This document shows, piece after piece, positions 51,444 to 64,000 of a stretch of 64,000 bases of DNA; the first letter of the stretch is position 1; every line of letters begins with the position of its first letter. The stretch is from positions 4,402,001 to 4,466,000 of the forward strand of contig NZ_CP085135.1 of assembly GCF_020616515.1 (NCBI RefSeq). Direction: 5' to 3'. Below the pieces are notes generated by a model, which made no database searches, was not told the origin of the DNA, and saw nothing but the letters and a program-made list of their open reading frames with translations. The position numbers and the translations under genes were made by a program. Source of the DNA: Mesorhizobium sp. PAMC28654 (GTDB lineage Bacteria; Pseudomonadota; Alphaproteobacteria; Rhizobiales; Rhizobiaceae).

Positions 51444-52677
51444 GGAAGATATCGCCATTATCGGTGGCGGCATCATCGGCATCTGCGCCGCCGCCTATCT
51501 TGCCGAGGCGGGACGAAGCGTCACGGTCTTCGACCGCACCGGCATCTGCGAGGAAACGAGCTCCGGCAATGCCGCCGCCTTCGCTTTCTCGGATGTGCTG
51601 CCACTGGCGCAAAAAGGCATGATCAAGAATCTGCCGAAGTGGCTCGCCGATCCGCTGGGGCCGCTCAGCATTCCTCCCGCCTACCTGCCGAAACTCCTGC
51701 CCTGGCTGATCCGCTTCTGGCGCGCCGGGCGCGCCGATCGCTATGAGGCCAGCCTCGCCGCGCAAGTCGCGATGATGGGGCTTGCGGAAAGCGAATGGGC
51801 CGGACTGATGCAGCGCTCCGGCACGCGTGCCATGCTGCGCGAGGACGGTTCGCTCGAGCTCTACGAGAGCGAGGCGGAGTTCCGTGCCTCATTGCCGGGC
51901 TGGGCCGCCAGGCAGCGTTTTGACATCGGCTTCCGCCATGTCGAAGGCAGCGAGCTTGCTGCCCTTCAGCCTGGTCTGTCGCCACGCTTCGTCAAGGGCA
52001 CCTTCGTGCCGGCATGGAAGACCGTGGCCGACCCCAAGCTGCTCGGCAAGGCCATTTGGGCCTATGCGCAACAGAAGGGCGCATGTTTCGAGAAGGCACG
52101 GATCGAGCGTGTCGAGACAGGACCCGCCGGCACCACGTTGCACCTCGCCGACGGCGCCACGCGGCAGGCACGGCATCTCGTCATCGCCGCGGGCGCATGG
52201 TCGCATCTGCTGGCGAAAGACCTCGGCGATCGCATTCCGCTCGAAACCGAGCGCGGCTACAACACGACGCTGCCGAAGGCTGCCTTCGACGTGAAGCGGC
52301 AGCTGATCTTTTCCGGCCACGGCTTCGTTATCACGCCGCTGGAAACAGGCTTGCGTGTCGGCGGCGCCGTCGAACTCGGTGGTATCGAGCGACCGCCCAA
52401 TTATGCCCGATCAAAGGCCCTGCTGCGGAAGGCGCAGAAATTCCTGCCGGGGCTCGATCCGGCCGGTGGCCGCGAATGGATGGGGTTCCGGCCGTCACTG
52501 CCGGATTCGCTTCCCGTCATCGGGCGGGCGCGGGCAAACCCATCCGTGACCTATGCCTTCGGCCACGGCCATCTCGGCCTGACCCAGTCGGCCGCTACCG
52601 GGCGCTTGATCCGTGACCTCGTTCTGGAGCAGGCTCCGCCGATCGACCTCATGCCCTTCAGTCCACAACGTTTTTGA
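51340..52677 (+). CDS. FAD-dependent D-hydroxyproline dehydrogenase-like oxidoreductase, start altered
   Basis: The family part starts at DIAIIGGGIIGICAAAYLAE (from about 51452) and continues through EETSSGNAAAFAFSDVLPLA, ETERGYNTTLPKAAFDVKRQ and FRPSLPDSLPVIGRARANPS, a DadA-like flavoprotein that oxidises cis-4-hydroxy-D-proline in this context. No ATG, GTG or TTG is present at the usual start just before DIAII. The frame instead runs upstream through a RIME repeat to ATG 51340 (MRGSAHVPGN), adding about 37 repeat-encoded residues. Either that fusion is translated or the native start was lost. The C-terminus is normal. It is 14 bases before the epimerase. Confidence 0.8.
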   Translation: MRGSAHVPGNSRSTEAGRSPSSALRGHSPRERGEGEDIAIIGGGIIGICAAAYLAEAGRSVTVFDRTGICEETSSGNAAAFAFSDVLPLAQKGMIKNLPKWLADPLGPLSIPPAYLPKLLPWLIRFWRAGRADRYEASLAAQVAMMGLAESEWAGLMQRSGTRAMLREDGSLELYESEAEFRASLPGWAARQRFDIGFRHVEGSELAALQPGLSPRFVKGTFVPAWKTVADPKLLGKAIWAYAQQKGACFEKARIERVETGPAGTTLHLADGATRQARHLVIAAGAWSHLLAKDLGDRIPLETERGYNTTLPKAAFDVKRQLIFSGHGFVITPLETGLRVGGAVELGGIERPPNYARSKALLRKAQKFLPGLDPAGGREWMGFRPSLPDSLPVIGRARANPSVTYAFGHGHLGLTQSAATGRLIRDLVLEQAPPIDLMPFSPQRF

Positions 52678-52691
52678 ATCCGGGAGCCGTC

Positions 52692-53693
52692 ATGGCCAAG
52701 AAATCCTTCTTCTGCATAGACGGCCACACCTGCGGCAATCCGGTGCGGCTGGTCGCCGGCGGCGGCCCGCTGCTCCAGGGGTCGACCATGATGGAGCGGC
52801 GCGCGCATTTCCTCGCCGAGTATGACTGGATCCGCACCGGCCTGATGTTCGAGCCGCGCGGCCATGATGTCATGTCCGGCTCGATCCTCTATCCGCCGAC
52901 GCGCGAGGATTGCGACATCGCCATTCTGTTCATCGAGACGTCGGGATGCCTGCCGATGTGCGGCCACGGCACCATCGGCACGGTGACGATGGCCATCGAG
53001 CATGGGCTGATCAAGCCGAAGACGCCGGGCATGCTGAGGCTCGACACGCCGGCCGGCCTGGTGATCGCCGAATACAAACAGGTCGGCGACTATGTCGAGG
53101 AAGTGCGCATCACCAATGTGCCATCCTTCCTCCATGCCGAGGGTCTGACGGTCGAATGCCCGCAGCTTGGCGAGATCCGTGTCGATGTCGCCTATGGCGG
53201 CAATTTCTACGCCATCGTCGAGCCGCAGGAGAACTATCGCGACATGGCCGACCATTCGGCCGGCGACCTGATCGCCTGGAGCCCGGTGGTGCGGCAGCGG
53301 CTCAACGAGAAGTATTCGTTCGTGCATCCGGAAAACCCCGGCATCAACCGGCTGTCGCACATGCTGTGGACCGGCAAGCCGACTCACGCCGAAGCCGATG
53401 CGCGCAACGCCGTCTTCTATGGAGACAAGGCGATCGACCGCTCGCCATGCGGCACCGGCACCTCGGCGCGGATGGCGCAGCTTCACGCCAAGGGCAGGCT
53501 CAAGGCCGGCGACGACTTCATCCATGAGTCCATCATCGGCTCGCTGTTCAAGGGCAGGGTCGAAAAGGAGGTCACGGTTGCGGGCAAGCCGGCCATCATT
53601 CCGTCGATTGGCGGCTGGGCGCGCATGACGGGATTGAACACGATCTTCATCGACGACCGCGATCCATTCGCGCATGGTTTCGTCGTCAAGTAA
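52692..53693 (+). CDS. 4-hydroxyproline 2-epimerase
   Basis: A 333-residue proline racemase-family enzyme that converts trans-4-hydroxy-L-proline to the D-cis epimer. It begins MAKKSFFCIDGHTCGNPVRL. The two catalytic cysteines are Cys90 (CLPMCGHGTIG) and Cys253 (RSPCGTGTSARM), as in characterised hydroxyproline epimerases; both are Cys, so this is not the Thr-type dehydratase. ATG 52692 has GGGAG upstream; the frame is open 6 codons earlier. It completes a three-enzyme pathway with the deaminase and dehydrogenase. Confidence 0.94.
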   Translation: MAKKSFFCIDGHTCGNPVRLVAGGGPLLQGSTMMERRAHFLAEYDWIRTGLMFEPRGHDVMSGSILYPPTREDCDIAILFIETSGCLPMCGHGTIGTVTMAIEHGLIKPKTPGMLRLDTPAGLVIAEYKQVGDYVEEVRITNVPSFLHAEGLTVECPQLGEIRVDVAYGGNFYAIVEPQENYRDMADHSAGDLIAWSPVVRQRLNEKYSFVHPENPGINRLSHMLWTGKPTHAEADARNAVFYGDKAIDRSPCGTGTSARMAQLHAKGRLKAGDDFIHESIIGSLFKGRVEKEVTVAGKPAIIPSIGGWARMTGLNTIFIDDRDPFAHGFVVK

Positions 53694-54029
53694 GAGGGCA
53701 CGAAGTCGCCAGAGGCCAATGCGACGCAAAAACCGAACCATGGACCGAGACGCAACGATCCGTCTCATCAAATTCTTTTGACAGCGATTTCTTCGAAATG
53801 GAGCGCATGATGCGGTCGATTAATCAAAGACATTGCGTTATGCCAATGGTAGGGTCCGCGATAGTCCAGAGGCCGGATATGAAAAAACGGGCAATTCGAA
53901 GGCGTGCCGACATAACACGCGTGACGATTGAAAAATCACGTTGCAATCCGGGCTCGAAACTTTACGACTAGGGGAAATACGAAAAGGAATGCGTCTGCAT
54001 GGGCGACATTCCAGGGGAGCAATGTACAC
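53694..54029 (+). promoter_or_regulatory. upstream region of the liv operon
   Basis: No gene is seen over about 336 bases. It is less GC-rich than its surroundings and should carry the liv promoter. TTTTGACAGCG occurs near 53770, but no convincing matching -10 was found. AGGGGAG lies about 10 bases before the livH start. Confidence 0.4.
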
Positions 54030-54932
54030 ATGCAGTATTTTGTCCAGCAGCTTATCAATGGGCTGACGCTGGGGTCGATCTATGGCCTGATCGCGATCGG
54101 CTATACGATGGTCTACGGCATCATCGGCATGATCAATTTCGCCCATGGCGATATCTTCATGGTGGGCGCCTTCACGGCGCTGATCGTTTTCCTCATCCTC
54201 GGCGCCTTGTTCACTTCGGTGCCAGTGGTCCTGGCGCTTCTGATCATGATGGTCGTGGCGATGCTGCTGACCAGCCTCTACAACTGGACGATCGAGAAGG
54301 TAGCCTACAGGCCGCTGCGCGGTTCGTTCCGGCTGGCGCCGCTGATCACTGCCATCGGCATGTCGATCGCGTTGTCCAACTTCGTCCAGGTGACGCAAGG
54401 GCCGCGCAACAAGCCGATCCCGCCGATGGTCAGCCAGGTCTACAACATCAACGGCATCAGCGTGTCGCTGAAGCAGATCATCATCGTTGTCGTCACGGCG
54501 CTGCTGCTGGCGCTGTTCTGGTATCTGGTCAACAGGACCTCGCTTGGCCGCGCCCAGCGCGCCTGTGAACAGGATCGCAAGATGGCGGCGCTGCTCGGCA
54601 TCGACGTCGACCGCACCATCTCGATCACCTTCATCATGGGTGCTGCCCTTGCCGCCGTCGCCGGCACGCTGTTCCTGATGTATTACGGCGTCATTGCCTT
54701 CTCCGACGGCTTCACCCCGGGTGTGAAAGCATTCACGGCCGCGGTGCTTGGCGGCATCGGCTCATTGCCGGGCGCCGTGCTTGGCGGGCTGATGATCGGC
54801 CTCATCGAGAGCCTGTGGTCGGCCTATTTCTCGATCGACTACAAGGACGTGGCCGCCTTCTCGATCCTGGCGATCGTGTTGATCTTCCTGCCTTCCGGCA
54901 TTCTGGGCCGGCCAGAAGTCGAAAAGGTCTGA
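54030..54932 (+). CDS. livH: branched-chain amino acid ABC transporter permease LivH
   Basis: A 300-residue permease with about 8 membrane spans. It begins [20 protein letters not shown], the LivH N-terminus, followed by [20 protein letters not shown], its signature. [20 protein letters not shown] and [20 protein letters not shown] are C-terminal family blocks. ATG 54030 is chosen over the long frame start because the family begins there and AGGGGAG is upstream. It heads livH-livM-livG-livF-DUF6867. Confidence 0.95.
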   Translation: MQYFVQQLINGLTLGSIYGLIAIGYTMVYGIIGMINFAHGDIFMVGAFTALIVFLILGALFTSVPVVLALLIMMVVAMLLTSLYNWTIEKVAYRPLRGSFRLAPLITAIGMSIALSNFVQVTQGPRNKPIPPMVSQVYNINGISVSLKQIIIVVVTALLLALFWYLVNRTSLGRAQRACEQDRKMAALLGIDVDRTISITFIMGAALAAVAGTLFLMYYGVIAFSDGFTPGVKAFTAAVLGGIGSLPGAVLGGLMIGLIESLWSAYFSIDYKDVAAFSILAIVLIFLPSGILGRPEVEKV

Positions 54933-54936
54933 GATC

Positions 54937-56328
54937 ATGGCAGTCACCGTATCTCCGGAGCGCGACGTCGTCGCCCCTCCCATGCAGCGCGCGCTGCGCG
55001 AGGCATTCTACGCAGGCGCCATCTCGCTTGGCCTGTTCGTGCTGTTCATCGGGCTGAAGACCGACCAGAACATTTCCAATGAGCTGATCCTGGTGCAACG
55101 CTGGGGCCTGCTCGCCGCCGTGGTGATTGCCACTGCCGTGGGGCGGTTCCTTTATGTCGGTTTCGCGCAGCCAGCGATGGAGCGCGCCAAGGAGCAAAAG
55201 GCCAAGGCCCCGGCTGTCGCCGCCGATCCCAGCTTCGTGCGCCGCAACTTCAACAAGATAGGCATCGCCGTCCTCTTGGTGTACCCGATCGTGATCGTCC
55301 TGCTGGTTGGCTTCCAGGGCTCGCTGAAGTGGGTCGACAATTTCGGCATCCAGATCCTGATCTATGTGATGCTGGCCTGGGGGCTGAACATCGTTGTCGG
55401 CCTGGCCGGCCTGCTCGACCTCGGCTATGTCGCCTTCTACGCGGTCGGCGCCTATGCCTATGCGTTGCTCGGCACGCATTACGGGCTGTCGTTCTGGATC
55501 CTGCTGCCGGCAGCGGGCGCCATGGCCGCCTTCTGGGGCGTGCTGCTCGGCTTTCCGGTGCTGCGCCTGCGGGGCGACTATCTTGCGATCGTGACTCTGG
55601 CCTTCGGCGAGATCATCCGGCTTGTGATCATCAACTGGCGCGAGGTAACCAACGGTTCGGCCGGCATTTCCGGCATCCCGAAGGTTTCCTTCTTCGGGCT
55701 GATGTCGTTCAACGTCTCGGACCCGAATTACATCGCCAAGGTCCTCGGCATTGCCCAGTCGGGCGCCTACTACAAGATCTTCCTCTATTACCTGATCCTT
55801 GGGCTCTGCCTGCTCACGGCCTTCGTCACCATCAGGCTGCGCCGCCTGCCAGTCGGTCGCGCCTGGGAGGCACTGCGCGAGGACGAGATCGCCTGCCGCT
55901 CGCTCGGCATCAACACCACCACCACCAAGCTCACCGCCTTTGCCACGGGCGCCATGTTCGGCGGTTTTGCCGGCTCGTTCTTCGCCGCGCGGCAAGGCTT
56001 TGTCAGCCCTGAATCCTTCGTCTTCCTGGAGTCGGCGATCATCCTGGCCATCGTCGTGCTCGGCGGCATGGGTTCGCTGGTCGGCATCGCCATCGCGGCG
56101 CTGGTGATGATCGGCGGGACGGAAATCCTGCGCGAACTGGATTTCCTCAAGGCGGTGTTCGGGCAGGACTTCACCCCGGAACTCTACCGCATGCTGCTGT
56201 TCGGCATGGCCATGGTCATCGTCATGCTGTGGAAGCCGCGAGGTTTTGTCGGTAGTCGCGAACCAACCGCGTTCCTCAAGGAGCGCAAGGCAGTATCAGG
56301 ATCCTTCACCAAGGAAGGACACGGCTGA
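54937..56328 (+). CDS. livM: branched-chain amino acid ABC transporter permease LivM
   Basis: A 463-residue LivM permease. The N-terminal extension of about 125 residues carries two extra spans ([14 protein letters not shown] and [16 protein letters not shown]). The core is [60 protein letters not shown] and [20 protein letters not shown], all typical. It starts 4 bases after livH, and its TGA overlaps the LivG ATG. It forms the membrane channel with LivH. Confidence 0.95.
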   Translation: MAVTVSPERDVVAPPMQRALREAFYAGAISLGLFVLFIGLKTDQNISNELILVQRWGLLAAVVIATAVGRFLYVGFAQPAMERAKEQKAKAPAVAADPSFVRRNFNKIGIAVLLVYPIVIVLLVGFQGSLKWVDNFGIQILIYVMLAWGLNIVVGLAGLLDLGYVAFYAVGAYAYALLGTHYGLSFWILLPAAGAMAAFWGVLLGFPVLRLRGDYLAIVTLAFGEIIRLVIINWREVTNGSAGISGIPKVSFFGLMSFNVSDPNYIAKVLGIAQSGAYYKIFLYYLILGLCLLTAFVTIRLRRLPVGRAWEALREDEIACRSLGINTTTTKLTAFATGAMFGGFAGSFFAARQGFVSPESFVFLESAIILAIVVLGGMGSLVGIAIAALVMIGGTEILRELDFLKAVFGQDFTPELYRMLLFGMAMVIVMLWKPRGFVGSREPTAFLKERKAVSGSFTKEGHG

Positions 56329-57815
56329 TGAATGCGAACCCTTCCATGAAAAACGCTATCCTTCAGGTCGACCATCTGTCGATGAAGTTCGGTGGCCTGG
56401 TCGCCATCGGCGACCTGTCCTTCACCGCCAAGCGCGGCGAGATCACCGCACTGATCGGCCCGAACGGGGCCGGCAAGACCACCGTGTTCAATTGCATAAC
56501 CGGTTTCTACAAGCCCACCGAGGGCATGATCACGCTCAACCGCCAGGACGGCACCAGCTACCTGCTGGAACGCCTGCCGAACCACGAAATCCCGGCGCGC
56601 GCCAAGGTGGCGCGTACCTTCCAGAATATCCGTCTGTTCTCTGGCATGACATTGCTGGAAAACCTTCTGGTCGCCCAACACAACAAGCTGATGAAGGCGT
56701 CGGGCTATACCATGCTCGGCCTGTTCGGTTTTAGCAGCTACCGCAAGGCCGCGGCCGAGTCGATCGACCTGGCCAAACACTGGCTGGAAAAGGCCGACCT
56801 CGTCGACCGCGCCGACGATCCGGCCGGTGACCTGCCCTATGGCGCGCAGCGGCGGCTGGAGATCGCACGTGCCATGTGCACGGGTCCGGAGCTTCTGTGC
56901 CTCGACGAACCGGCCGCTGGCCTCAATCCCAAGGAATCGCTGGCGCTCAATACGCTGTTGATGGACATCAAGAACACGTCGGGCACGTCGATCCTGTTGA
57001 TCGAGCATGACATGTCGGTGGTCATGCAGATTTCCGACCACGTCGTGGTGCTCGAATACGGCCGCAAGATCTCCGACGGCAATCCGCAGTCGGTGCGTAC
57101 CGACCCGCGCGTCATCGCCGCCTATCTGGGCGTCGACGATGAGGAGGTCGAGACGGTGCTTATCGAGGTCGGCGACGAGGATGTCATCGAACAGCTCGAC
57201 ACCGGCCCCGATGCCGCGCATGGCCCGGGGACGTCGTCGTCGTATCTCGCCGGGCCGGTAACGGACACGGTCGGCCACAGTTCGGGCGAGCGCGTCACGG
57301 TGGCGAAGGGCGCCTCGAAGGCGGCACAGGTCGATGCGCGCGCAGCGGCCGTGGTAAGCCGACCTGTTGTTGCAAAGCCCGCTTCGCCGGCCAAACCTGC
57401 TTCGCCGGCCAAGTCGGCCGCGAAACCCAATGCGGCAAGGCCGGCCGCCAAGGCGCCGGCGAAGACGGTCGGCGTCTCCAACCGGCTTGCCGCGCCGCGC
57501 GACGGCAAGGCAGACAATCTGACCCGCATCAAGGGGATCGGCACGGTCAACGAGAAGAAGCTCAACGAACACGGGATCTTCCATTTCGACCAGATAGGCG
57601 CCTGGAAAAAATCCGACGTCGAAGCCGCCGAAGCCTATCTCGCCTTCGATGGACGTATCGCCCGCGAGGAGTGGGTCAAGCAGGCCAAGCTTCTGGCAAG
57701 CGGCAAGGACACCGAGTTCTCGCGCCGGGTCGATGAGGGGAAAGTGGCGACAAGTCATGCTTCCGGAAAGACGACCGCCGCGCCGTCGGCTGGCAAGCGC
57801 GGAGGGCGTAAATGA
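56328..57815 (+). CDS. livG: LivG-type ABC ATPase with C-terminal helix-hairpin-helix extension
   Basis: A 495-residue ATPase. The ABC domain occupies about residues 8-265: Walker A GPNGAGKTTV, signature LPYGAQRRLEIARAM, Walker B LLCLDEPAAGLNPKES, H-loop LIEHDMSVV. A normal LivG stops near residue 260-300; here an Ala/Pro/Lys-rich linker (AKPASPAKPASPAKSAAKPN) follows, then DNLTRIKGIGTVNEKKLNEH, GIFHFDQIGAWKKSDVEAAE and ARDEWVKQAKLLA-like sequence, a helix-hairpin-helix domain. The same motif is the tail of L21 (rplU). The tail's role is unknown. ATG overlaps livM (TGATG), and its own stop overlaps livF (ATGATG). Confidence 0.93.
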   Translation: MNANPSMKNAILQVDHLSMKFGGLVAIGDLSFTAKRGEITALIGPNGAGKTTVFNCITGFYKPTEGMITLNRQDGTSYLLERLPNHEIPARAKVARTFQNIRLFSGMTLLENLLVAQHNKLMKASGYTMLGLFGFSSYRKAAAESIDLAKHWLEKADLVDRADDPAGDLPYGAQRRLEIARAMCTGPELLCLDEPAAGLNPKESLALNTLLMDIKNTSGTSILLIEHDMSVVMQISDHVVVLEYGRKISDGNPQSVRTDPRVIAAYLGVDDEEVETVLIEVGDEDVIEQLDTGPDAAHGPGTSSSYLAGPVTDTVGHSSGERVTVAKGASKAAQVDARAAAVVSRPVVAKPASPAKPASPAKSAAKPNAARPAAKAPAKTVGVSNRLAAPRDGKADNLTRIKGIGTVNEKKLNEHGIFHFDQIGAWKKSDVEAAEAYLAFDGRIAREEWVKQAKLLASGKDTEFSRRVDEGKVATSHASGKTTAAPSAGKRGGRK

Positions 57816-58543
57816 TGACTGGCACAACGCTGCTCGATATCAAGGGCGTCCAGACGTACTACGGCAACATCCGGGCGCTGAACGGCGTCGACGTTCACGT
57901 CAACCAGGGTGAGATCGTGGCGCTGATCGGCGCCAACGGCGCCGGCAAGTCGACGCTGATGATGACCATTTTTGGTGCTCCACGCGCTCGCGCGGGCACC
58001 ATCACCTTCGCCGGCACCGACATCACCCAGATGCCGACGCACGAGATCGCGCGCATGCGCATCGCCCAGTCGCCCGAGGGCAGACGCATCTTCCCGCGCA
58101 TGACGGTGATGGAAAACCTGCAGATGGGCGCCAGCCTCGACAATCTCAAGCACTATGCCGAGGATGTCGAGAAGGTGTTCTCGCTGTTCCCACGACTGAA
58201 GGAGCGCATCGCCCAGCGCGGCGGCACCCTGTCGGGCGGCGAGCAGCAGATGCTGTCGATCGGGCGCGCGCTGATGGCGCGGCCGAAACTGCTTCTGCTC
58301 GACGAGCCGTCGCTCGGTCTCGCACCGCTGATCGTCAAGCAGATCTTCGATGCCATTCGCGAGCTGAACCGCACCCAGGGGCTGACCGTGTTCCTTGTCG
58401 AGCAGAACGCCTTCGGCGCGCTGAAGCTCGCCACGCGCGGCTATGTCATGGTCAACGGCAATGTGACGATGAGCGGTACCGGCAAGGAACTGCTCGCCAA
58501 TCCGGAAGTGCGCGCCGCCTATCTCGAAGGTGGGCATCACTGA
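57812..58543 (+). CDS. livF: branched-chain amino acid ABC transporter ATPase LivF
   Basis: A 243-residue second ATPase of the liv system. Walker A GANGAGKSTL, signature LSGGEQQMLSIGRAL, Walker B LLLLDEPSLGLAPLI and H-loop LVEQNAFGAL (Gln-Asn instead of His, as in other LivF proteins). It begins MMTGTTLLDIKGVQTYYGNI. Its ATG overlaps the LivG stop. It pairs with LivG to drive transport. No extension is present, unlike LivG. Confidence 0.96.
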   Translation: MMTGTTLLDIKGVQTYYGNIRALNGVDVHVNQGEIVALIGANGAGKSTLMMTIFGAPRARAGTITFAGTDITQMPTHEIARMRIAQSPEGRRIFPRMTVMENLQMGASLDNLKHYAEDVEKVFSLFPRLKERIAQRGGTLSGGEQQMLSIGRALMARPKLLLLDEPSLGLAPLIVKQIFDAIRELNRTQGLTVFLVEQNAFGALKLATRGYVMVNGNVTMSGTGKELLANPEVRAAYLEGGHH

Positions 58544-58560
58544 TCCCAGGAGACATCATC

Positions 58561-58908
58561 ATGCAAGGCATTCTCTACGAGGAACCGTCAATCTGGCAGT
58601 TCTTCTTCGTCACCTGCCTGCTCGGCGGCTGGGCGGCATGGATGACAGGCAAGGCCAGCGCCCAGACCTGGCGCAGCTTCATCCAGCTGTTCGCCTATAT
58701 GCTCGGCCTCGGCATTGGCATCAGGTTCATCCATCACGCGCTGTTCAACGGCACGATGTTCTCGTTGCATTACTACATCGTCGATACAATTGTGCTGATG
58801 ATCCTGGGCTTCATCGGCTATCAATACACGCGTACCAACCAGATGGTTACACAGTATAACTGGCTCTACGAAAGAGCTTCGCTTTTGAGCTGGAAGCCGA
58901 AAGGTTGA
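58561..58908 (+). CDS. DUF6867 family membrane protein
   Basis: A 115-residue membrane protein with three hydrophobic stretches: about 12-30 (WQFFFVTCLLGGWAAWMTG), 43-60 (FAYMLGLGIGIRFIHHAL) and 69-90 (YYIVDTIVLMILGFIGYQY). It ends YNWLYERASLLSWKPKG. The family is found in liv operons of Rhizobiales and its function is unknown. It is 17 bases after livF and upstream of the binding-protein gene, so it probably assists the transporter. Confidence in the family comes from this neighbourhood. Confidence 0.82.
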   Translation: MQGILYEEPSIWQFFFVTCLLGGWAAWMTGKASAQTWRSFIQLFAYMLGLGIGIRFIHHALFNGTMFSLHYYIVDTIVLMILGFIGYQYTRTNQMVTQYNWLYERASLLSWKPKG

Positions 58909-59045
58909 CGTTCATCATTAACGCCGTTTCGGGGATGAATCGGCGTGACAAGTGCCTGAAAATCGGCAAACTATGCTTTCTGCGATAAGAGTGGGCATCG
59001 CATGAAAGCGTCATCCACGCCTACTCCGATAATGGGAGCGTTTAA

Positions 59046-60164
59046 ATGAAAAAGTCACTTTTGTCCGCCGTCGCCCTGACCGCGCTCGTCGCGTTCAGCG
59101 GCAACGCGTGGGCTGACATACTGTTCGGCGTTGCCGGTCCGATCACCGGCCCGAACGCGGCCTTCGGCGCACAGCTGCAGAAGGGCGCCGAAGCGGCTGT
59201 CGCCGATATCAATGCCAAGGGCGGCATCAATGGCGAGCAGATCAAGCTCGAAGTCGGCGACGATGTCTCCGATCCGAAGCAGGGCATCTCGGTTGCCAAC
59301 AAGTTCGTCGGCGACGGCGTAAAGTTCGTGGTCGGGCACTTCAACTCGGGCGTCTCGATCCCGGCATCGGAAGTCTACGCGGAAAACGGCATCGTCGAAG
59401 TGACGCCGGCCGCGACCAATCCGAAGTACACCGAGCGTGGCCTGTGGAACGTGTTCCGCACCTGCGGACGTGATGACCAGCAGGGCGCCATCGCCGGCGC
59501 TTATCTGGCCGCGAACTTCAAGGACGCCAAGATCGCGGTTGTCCACGACAAGACCACTTACGGTCAGGGCCTTGCCGACGAGACCAAGAAGGCCATGAAT
59601 GCCAAGGGCCTCACGGAAGTCATGTATGAAGGCATCAATGTCGGCGACAAGGACTTCTCGGCGCTGATCGGCAAGATGAAGGAAGCCGGCGTTACCATCA
59701 TCTATTGGGGCGGCCTGCAGACCGAAGCCGGCCTGATCATTCGCCAGGCGGCTGACCAGGGCCTCAAGGCGACACTGGTGTCCGGCGATGGCATCGTGTC
59801 GAACGAACTGGCCTCGATCGCGGGTGACGCGGTTGCTGGCACGCTCAACACGTTCGGCCCGGATCCGCGCCTCATCCCCGCGAACAAGGAGCTCGTCGAG
59901 AAGTTCCGTGCTCAGGGTTTCGAGCCGGAAGCCTACACGCTCTACGCCTACGCCGCCGTACAGGCGATCGCGGAAGCCGCAAAGGCCGCCAAGTCGAACG
60001 ACCCGCAGGCAGTCGCCAAGGCGCTGCATGAAAATGGTCCGTTCAAGACCGTTCTCGGCGACCTGTCCTATGACGCCAAGGGCGATCCGACGCTGCCCGG
60101 CTACGTCATGTACGAATGGAAGAAGGGCGCCGACGGCAAGTACACCTACATCCAGAAGATGTAA
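59046..60164 (+). CDS. livK: branched-chain amino acid ABC transporter substrate-binding protein
   Basis: A 372-residue periplasmic binding protein of the Leu/Ile/Val type I fold. The signal peptide [20 protein letters not shown] is cleaved after WA-D (NAWA). The mature part starts [40 protein letters not shown] and [19 protein letters not shown] hold ligand-binding Ser/Thr/Ala positions. The ATG at 59046 has GGGAGCG upstream. It has its own 137-base upstream region and a strong terminator, so it can be made at a higher level than the permeases. Confidence 0.95.
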   Translation: MKKSLLSAVALTALVAFSGNAWADILFGVAGPITGPNAAFGAQLQKGAEAAVADINAKGGINGEQIKLEVGDDVSDPKQGISVANKFVGDGVKFVVGHFNSGVSIPASEVYAENGIVEVTPAATNPKYTERGLWNVFRTCGRDDQQGAIAGAYLAANFKDAKIAVVHDKTTYGQGLADETKKAMNAKGLTEVMYEGINVGDKDFSALIGKMKEAGVTIIYWGGLQTEAGLIIRQAADQGLKATLVSGDGIVSNELASIAGDAVAGTLNTFGPDPRLIPANKELVEKFRAQGFEPEAYTLYAYAAVQAIAEAAKAAKSNDPQAVAKALHENGPFKTVLGDLSYDAKGDPTLPGYVMYEWKKGADGKYTYIQKM

Positions 60165-60188
60165 GCCTGTCGACCGCGATATTATAGG

Positions 60189-60217
60189 AATGCCCGGCGC
60201 TTGCGCCGGGCATTTTT
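60189..60217 (+). terminator. rho-independent terminator of the binding-protein gene
   Basis: AATGCCCGGCG (60189-60199) pairs perfectly with 60204-60214 around CTTG and is followed by a T-run to 60217. Confidence 0.92.
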
Positions 60218-60462
60218 CGTTTGACGGCTGACCTGTCCGAAAGCGAAATCACCTTGCTGAGCCGGCTTTCGGCCTAGGCAGGATGGCGCGTGAACCGAGA
60301 ATTGTCGTTGCATCTTTTGCGTGCCGGAATGAATGCGCGGAGATTTGCAACAAAGAATCGATTTAAATCGGTTTAGCTGCATTCCGATTCTGTTTGCACT
60401 GCAGCATTTTCGCGCTAATCATGGCTCCAGTTTCCCTCCCGTCAGTGTCTGGAGCCTTGTCC

Positions 60463-63921
<3,459 letters not shown>

Positions 63922-64000
63922 CAAGGCCCTTGCCGAAACGGGGCTGTCGGTGTTTGGCGGCAACCCTTCATGCCGCATAGATAACGGCTTGACCCACTGT

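Overview
The window looks like chromosome of a Mesorhizobium-type Rhizobiales bacterium. It is GC-rich and carries typical rhizobial gene orders: rplU-rpmA-obgE-proB-proA-nadD-rsfS-rlmH-envC-ctpA-rppH, a GntR-linked hydroxyproline cluster and a liv operon ending in a DUF6867 gene. It also has four palindromic RIME-like intergenic repeats. The genus is inferred from these patterns; no search was run.

Layout. 1-8.4 kb: the end of an M3 oligopeptidase, then a divergent catabolic cluster. On the minus strand are a solute-binding protein, two sugar-type ABC permeases and an M81 (MlrC) metallopeptidase-like protein. On the plus strand are an SDR dehydrogenase, the ABC ATPase and an RpiR regulator. 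The genes look like one uptake-and-breakdown unit for an unknown substrate. 8.4-9.3 kb: DUF167 and YggT genes and tRNA-Ala(CGC). 9.3-22.3 kb: a mosaic island between tRNA-Ala(CGC) and tRNA-Ser(CGA). It holds a VIT transporter, an HWE histidine kinase, a ClpP-like gene split by an IS630, phage remnants (terminase small subunit and a truncated virion-type ORF), an IS21-like end, two IS3 elements, paired small SGRDT proteins, a serine recombinase and a candidate HEPN protein. No tyrosine integrase is visible.

22.4-39.5 kb: the housekeeping block. rplU-rpmA, obgE-proB-proA, nadD, an MFS transporter, MscS, rsfS-rlmH, an EnvC-like protein, CtpA, a divergent polysaccharide deacetylase, rppH and an alpha/beta hydrolase. 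Four genes here are out of frame or stopped: a second GNAT gene, proA, the deacetylase and the hydrolase. This is either real decay or uncorrected indels in the sequence. 39.6-43.4 kb: alanine racemase, two Rnk-like regulators and D-amino acid dehydrogenase, which suggests D-alanine breakdown.

43.5-49.6 kb: a two-gene lipoprotein cassette (phospholipase A2-like then phospholipase D-like), a LysR regulator divergent from mmsA, and a small exported protein. 49.6-53.7 kb: trans-4-hydroxyproline catabolism, with a GntR/FCD regulator, a sigma70-like promoter overlapped by GATATATC palindromes, a DapA-family deaminase, an FAD dehydrogenase and a 4-hydroxyproline epimerase. The dehydrogenase 5' end runs in frame into a RIME repeat. 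54.0-60.2 kb: a branched-chain amino acid ABC transporter (livHMGF, DUF6867, binding protein). Its LivG carries a C-terminal helix-hairpin-helix tail resembling the one on ribosomal protein L21. 60.4-63.9 kb: pyruvate carboxylase, probably starting at TTG.
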